Positions 62,760-64,000 of a DNA stretch of 64,000 bases are shown here, piece by piece. This DNA comes from Rhodobium gokarnense. Its GTDB lineage: Bacteria; Pseudomonadota; Alphaproteobacteria; Rhizobiales; Rhodobiaceae. The stretch's first letter is position 1. Each line of letters opens with the position of its first letter. The stretch covers positions 112,047 to 176,046 of the forward strand of contig NZ_JAOQNS010000013.1 in assembly GCF_025961475.1 (NCBI RefSeq), in the 5' to 3' direction. The position numbers and the translations under genes are program-made. The notes under the pieces were generated by a model. It was not told the DNA's origin and did no database searches. It saw only the letters and a program-made list of their open reading frames with translations.

Positions 62760-63546
62760 GGGGCACCGCCGTGAAGGGCGCTTTGAGGGCCGCGTTGCCC
62801 TCATCACCGCCGCGGCGAGCGGCGTCGGCCGGGGCGTCGCGCTCCGGCTCGCCGCCGAGGGCGCGTCCGTCACCATCTGGGACCGGGACGCCGACGCGCT
62901 CAAGGATGCCGCCGCGGAAGCGGAGAGCGAAGGTCTTTCTCTCGCCACCCGCGCCCTCGACATGACCGACGGCGATGCGATTGCGGAGGCGGTCGCGGAG
63001 CTTGCCGCTTCCGCCGGGCGCATCGACGTTCTGGTCAACAATATCGGCGGCTCGCTGCACACCCCGTTCCGGTTCCTCGAGCAGTCGGACGAAGACTGGC
63101 AGCGCGTCATGGACGTCAACGTCACGGCCTGTGCCCGCACGACCCGCGCGGTGATCCCGCACATGGTCAAGGCCGGCTATGGCCGGATCATCAATATGGG
63201 CTCCAAGGCCGGCCGCTACGGCAGCCTCTTTGCCGGCGCCAACTATGTGGCGGCGAAGGGCGCGATGCAGGCGCTGACCCTGCAGATCGCCCAGGAGTTC
63301 GGGCCCGCCGGCATCACCTGCAACAGCGTCTGCCCCGGCGCCATCCTGACGCCGCGGGTGCGCGGACTTCTCGCCGAACGCCAGTCGGAGGAGGAGCGCC
63401 AGCGGGTGCTTGGAACGATCCCGGTGCGGCGCCACGGCGAGGTGGAGGACGTCGCCGCGGCAATCGCCTATCTCGCCTCGGAAGAAGCCGGCTTCGTCAC
63501 CGGCGCCTCCCTCGACGTCAATGGCGGCCAGGGCATGACGATCTGA
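62746..63546 (+). CDS. SDR family oxidoreductase (266 aa)
   Basis: Classical SDR: ITAAASGVGRGVALRLA (AAASGVG cofactor loop), WDRDADALKD (acid after beta-2, NAD-type), NNIGGS, Ser in NMGSKAGRYG, YVAAKGA (Tyr-x3-Lys), and the end GASLDVNGGQGM. ATG 62746 lies within the 3' end of the ThDP enzyme gene, so translation is coupled. Third gene of the phyH operon; it probably oxidises or reduces a hydroxy-acid intermediate. Confidence 0.92.
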   Translation: MHRSEGHRREGRFEGRVALITAAASGVGRGVALRLAAEGASVTIWDRDADALKDAAAEAESEGLSLATRALDMTDGDAIAEAVAELAASAGRIDVLVNNIGGSLHTPFRFLEQSDEDWQRVMDVNVTACARTTRAVIPHMVKAGYGRIINMGSKAGRYGSLFAGANYVAAKGAMQALTLQIAQEFGPAGITCNSVCPGAILTPRVRGLLAERQSEEERQRVLGTIPVRRHGEVEDVAAAIAYLASEEAGFVTGASLDVNGGQGMTI

Positions 63547-64000
63547 GGGGGTGTTGACTCGCCGGATTGCCGCGCCGGCCCGTCTAGACCGACATCGGTC
63601 GCCCTCCACTCAGCCGTCACCCCGGGCGAAGCGAAGCGGAGGCCCGGGGCCCATTGCCACCTCGGCGCGGTAGCCCGTCGCGGGTCTCGACGTGACTTGG
63701 ATCCGCGCCAAAGCCACGTTCTCTCAACCGGCGACATACCGCGTTGACAGGGGCATTAGGCCCCGGCTCGGAGGCCGGGGTGACGACGGAGGTTGGGGCG
63801 GGCGGGGGTGCATCCAAAAGCGCGCGAAACCCGCTGCAACGCCGTATGGATTGCCGCGTCGGCCTTCCCAGGCTCGCGTCACGCGCCGCTCCCCGTCCTT
63901 CGGACCCTCGCAATTGTCTGTTTGAAGTTGGTTAGGATTGTTGTGTCGCCGCAGATGGCGATGCCGGGTCCGGGGCGGCCGCTCCGGACCCGGCGCGGAT
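63547..64000. other. Gene-free right end of the window
   Basis: 454 bases after the SDR gene without a supported gene; open frames on the minus strand are GC-rich shadows. It contains two inverted copies of a palindromic repeat (63614-63659 and 63750-63789). The downstream gene of this region lies outside the window. Confidence 0.45.
63614..63789. repeat. Pair of inverted GTCACCCCGG-type palindromic repeats
   Basis: Copy one (63614-63659) reads CCGTCACCCCGG, a spacer, GAGGCCCGGGGCCCATTGCC. Copy two (63750-63789) in reverse complement reads CCGTCGTCACCCCGG, CCTCCGAGCCGGGGCC, TAATGCCCC. Each copy is itself a hairpin. A related CCCGGG hairpin occurs after rplT at 23254. Confidence 0.5.

Overview
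The window is GC-rich DNA with a gene order typical of an alphaproteobacterium of the Hyphomicrobiales (Rhizobiales). The main supports are the lptC-lptA-lptB-rpoN-hpf-ptsN block, the rpmI-rplT-pheS-pheT block, a small heat-shock gene followed by a DUF1150 gene, a glutathione-transferase/queG/epimerase trio, and a fabI/DUF3141/phosphotransacetylase/acetate-kinase operon. I cannot name a species. Most of the window is ordinary chromosome. The two ends and the 9-18.6 kb segment are accessory-type transport and catabolic regions.

Layout. 0-1 kb: an FCD-type GntR regulator with an overlapping small gene that leads out of the window. 1.2-8.4 kb: a signalling cluster with a PAS/GAF-like sensor, a small gene ending in a strong hairpin, two stand-alone receivers, and a 1460-residue CheB-CheR-PAS-histidine kinase. 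8.9-18.6 kb: two divergent transcription units, one encoding a ROK regulator, NagB-like deaminase, gamma-glutamyltransferase, fused peptide-ABC ATPase and TauE/SafE exporter, the other encoding a peptide-type binding protein and two permeases. 19-24 kb: tRNA-Arg(CCG), pheT, pheS, rplT and rpmI, with an attenuator-like terminator before rpmI. 24-25 kb: modD behind a perfect 18-bp-arm inverted repeat that matches a molybdate (ModE) box. 25-37 kb: mixed housekeeping genes, including infC, which starts at AUU, a TetR-family regulator with a perfect palindrome upstream, queG, uppP and tRNA-Leu(CAG). 37-43.5 kb: an RNase D-like exonuclease and the Lpt/rpoN/ptsN block. 43.5-46 kb: heat shock (with a possible RNA thermometer), a cytochrome c'-like protein and an SDR. 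46.3-52 kb: the fabI-DUF3141-pta-ackA operon. 52-63.5 kb: an eight-gene minus-strand operon that combines a tripartite tricarboxylate transporter, two sugar-acid-type enzymes and a TRAP transporter, divergent from a phytanoyl-CoA dioxygenase / ThDP enzyme / SDR operon. A perfect 20-bp palindrome lies in the shared promoter region.

A dispersed intergenic repeat (AAAGCGCTTT... / ...CTTTGTTTT types) occurs near 2.9, 8.8, 25.85 and 30.5 kb. Several copies sit on the stop codons of flanking genes. No CRISPR array, insertion sequence, prophage or rRNA gene was seen. The strongest candidates for something undescribed are the dual-transporter catabolic island at 52-63.5 kb, the transporter/NagB/GGT cluster at 9-18.6 kb, and the PhaC-like DUF3141 protein coupled to acyl-phosphate metabolism.
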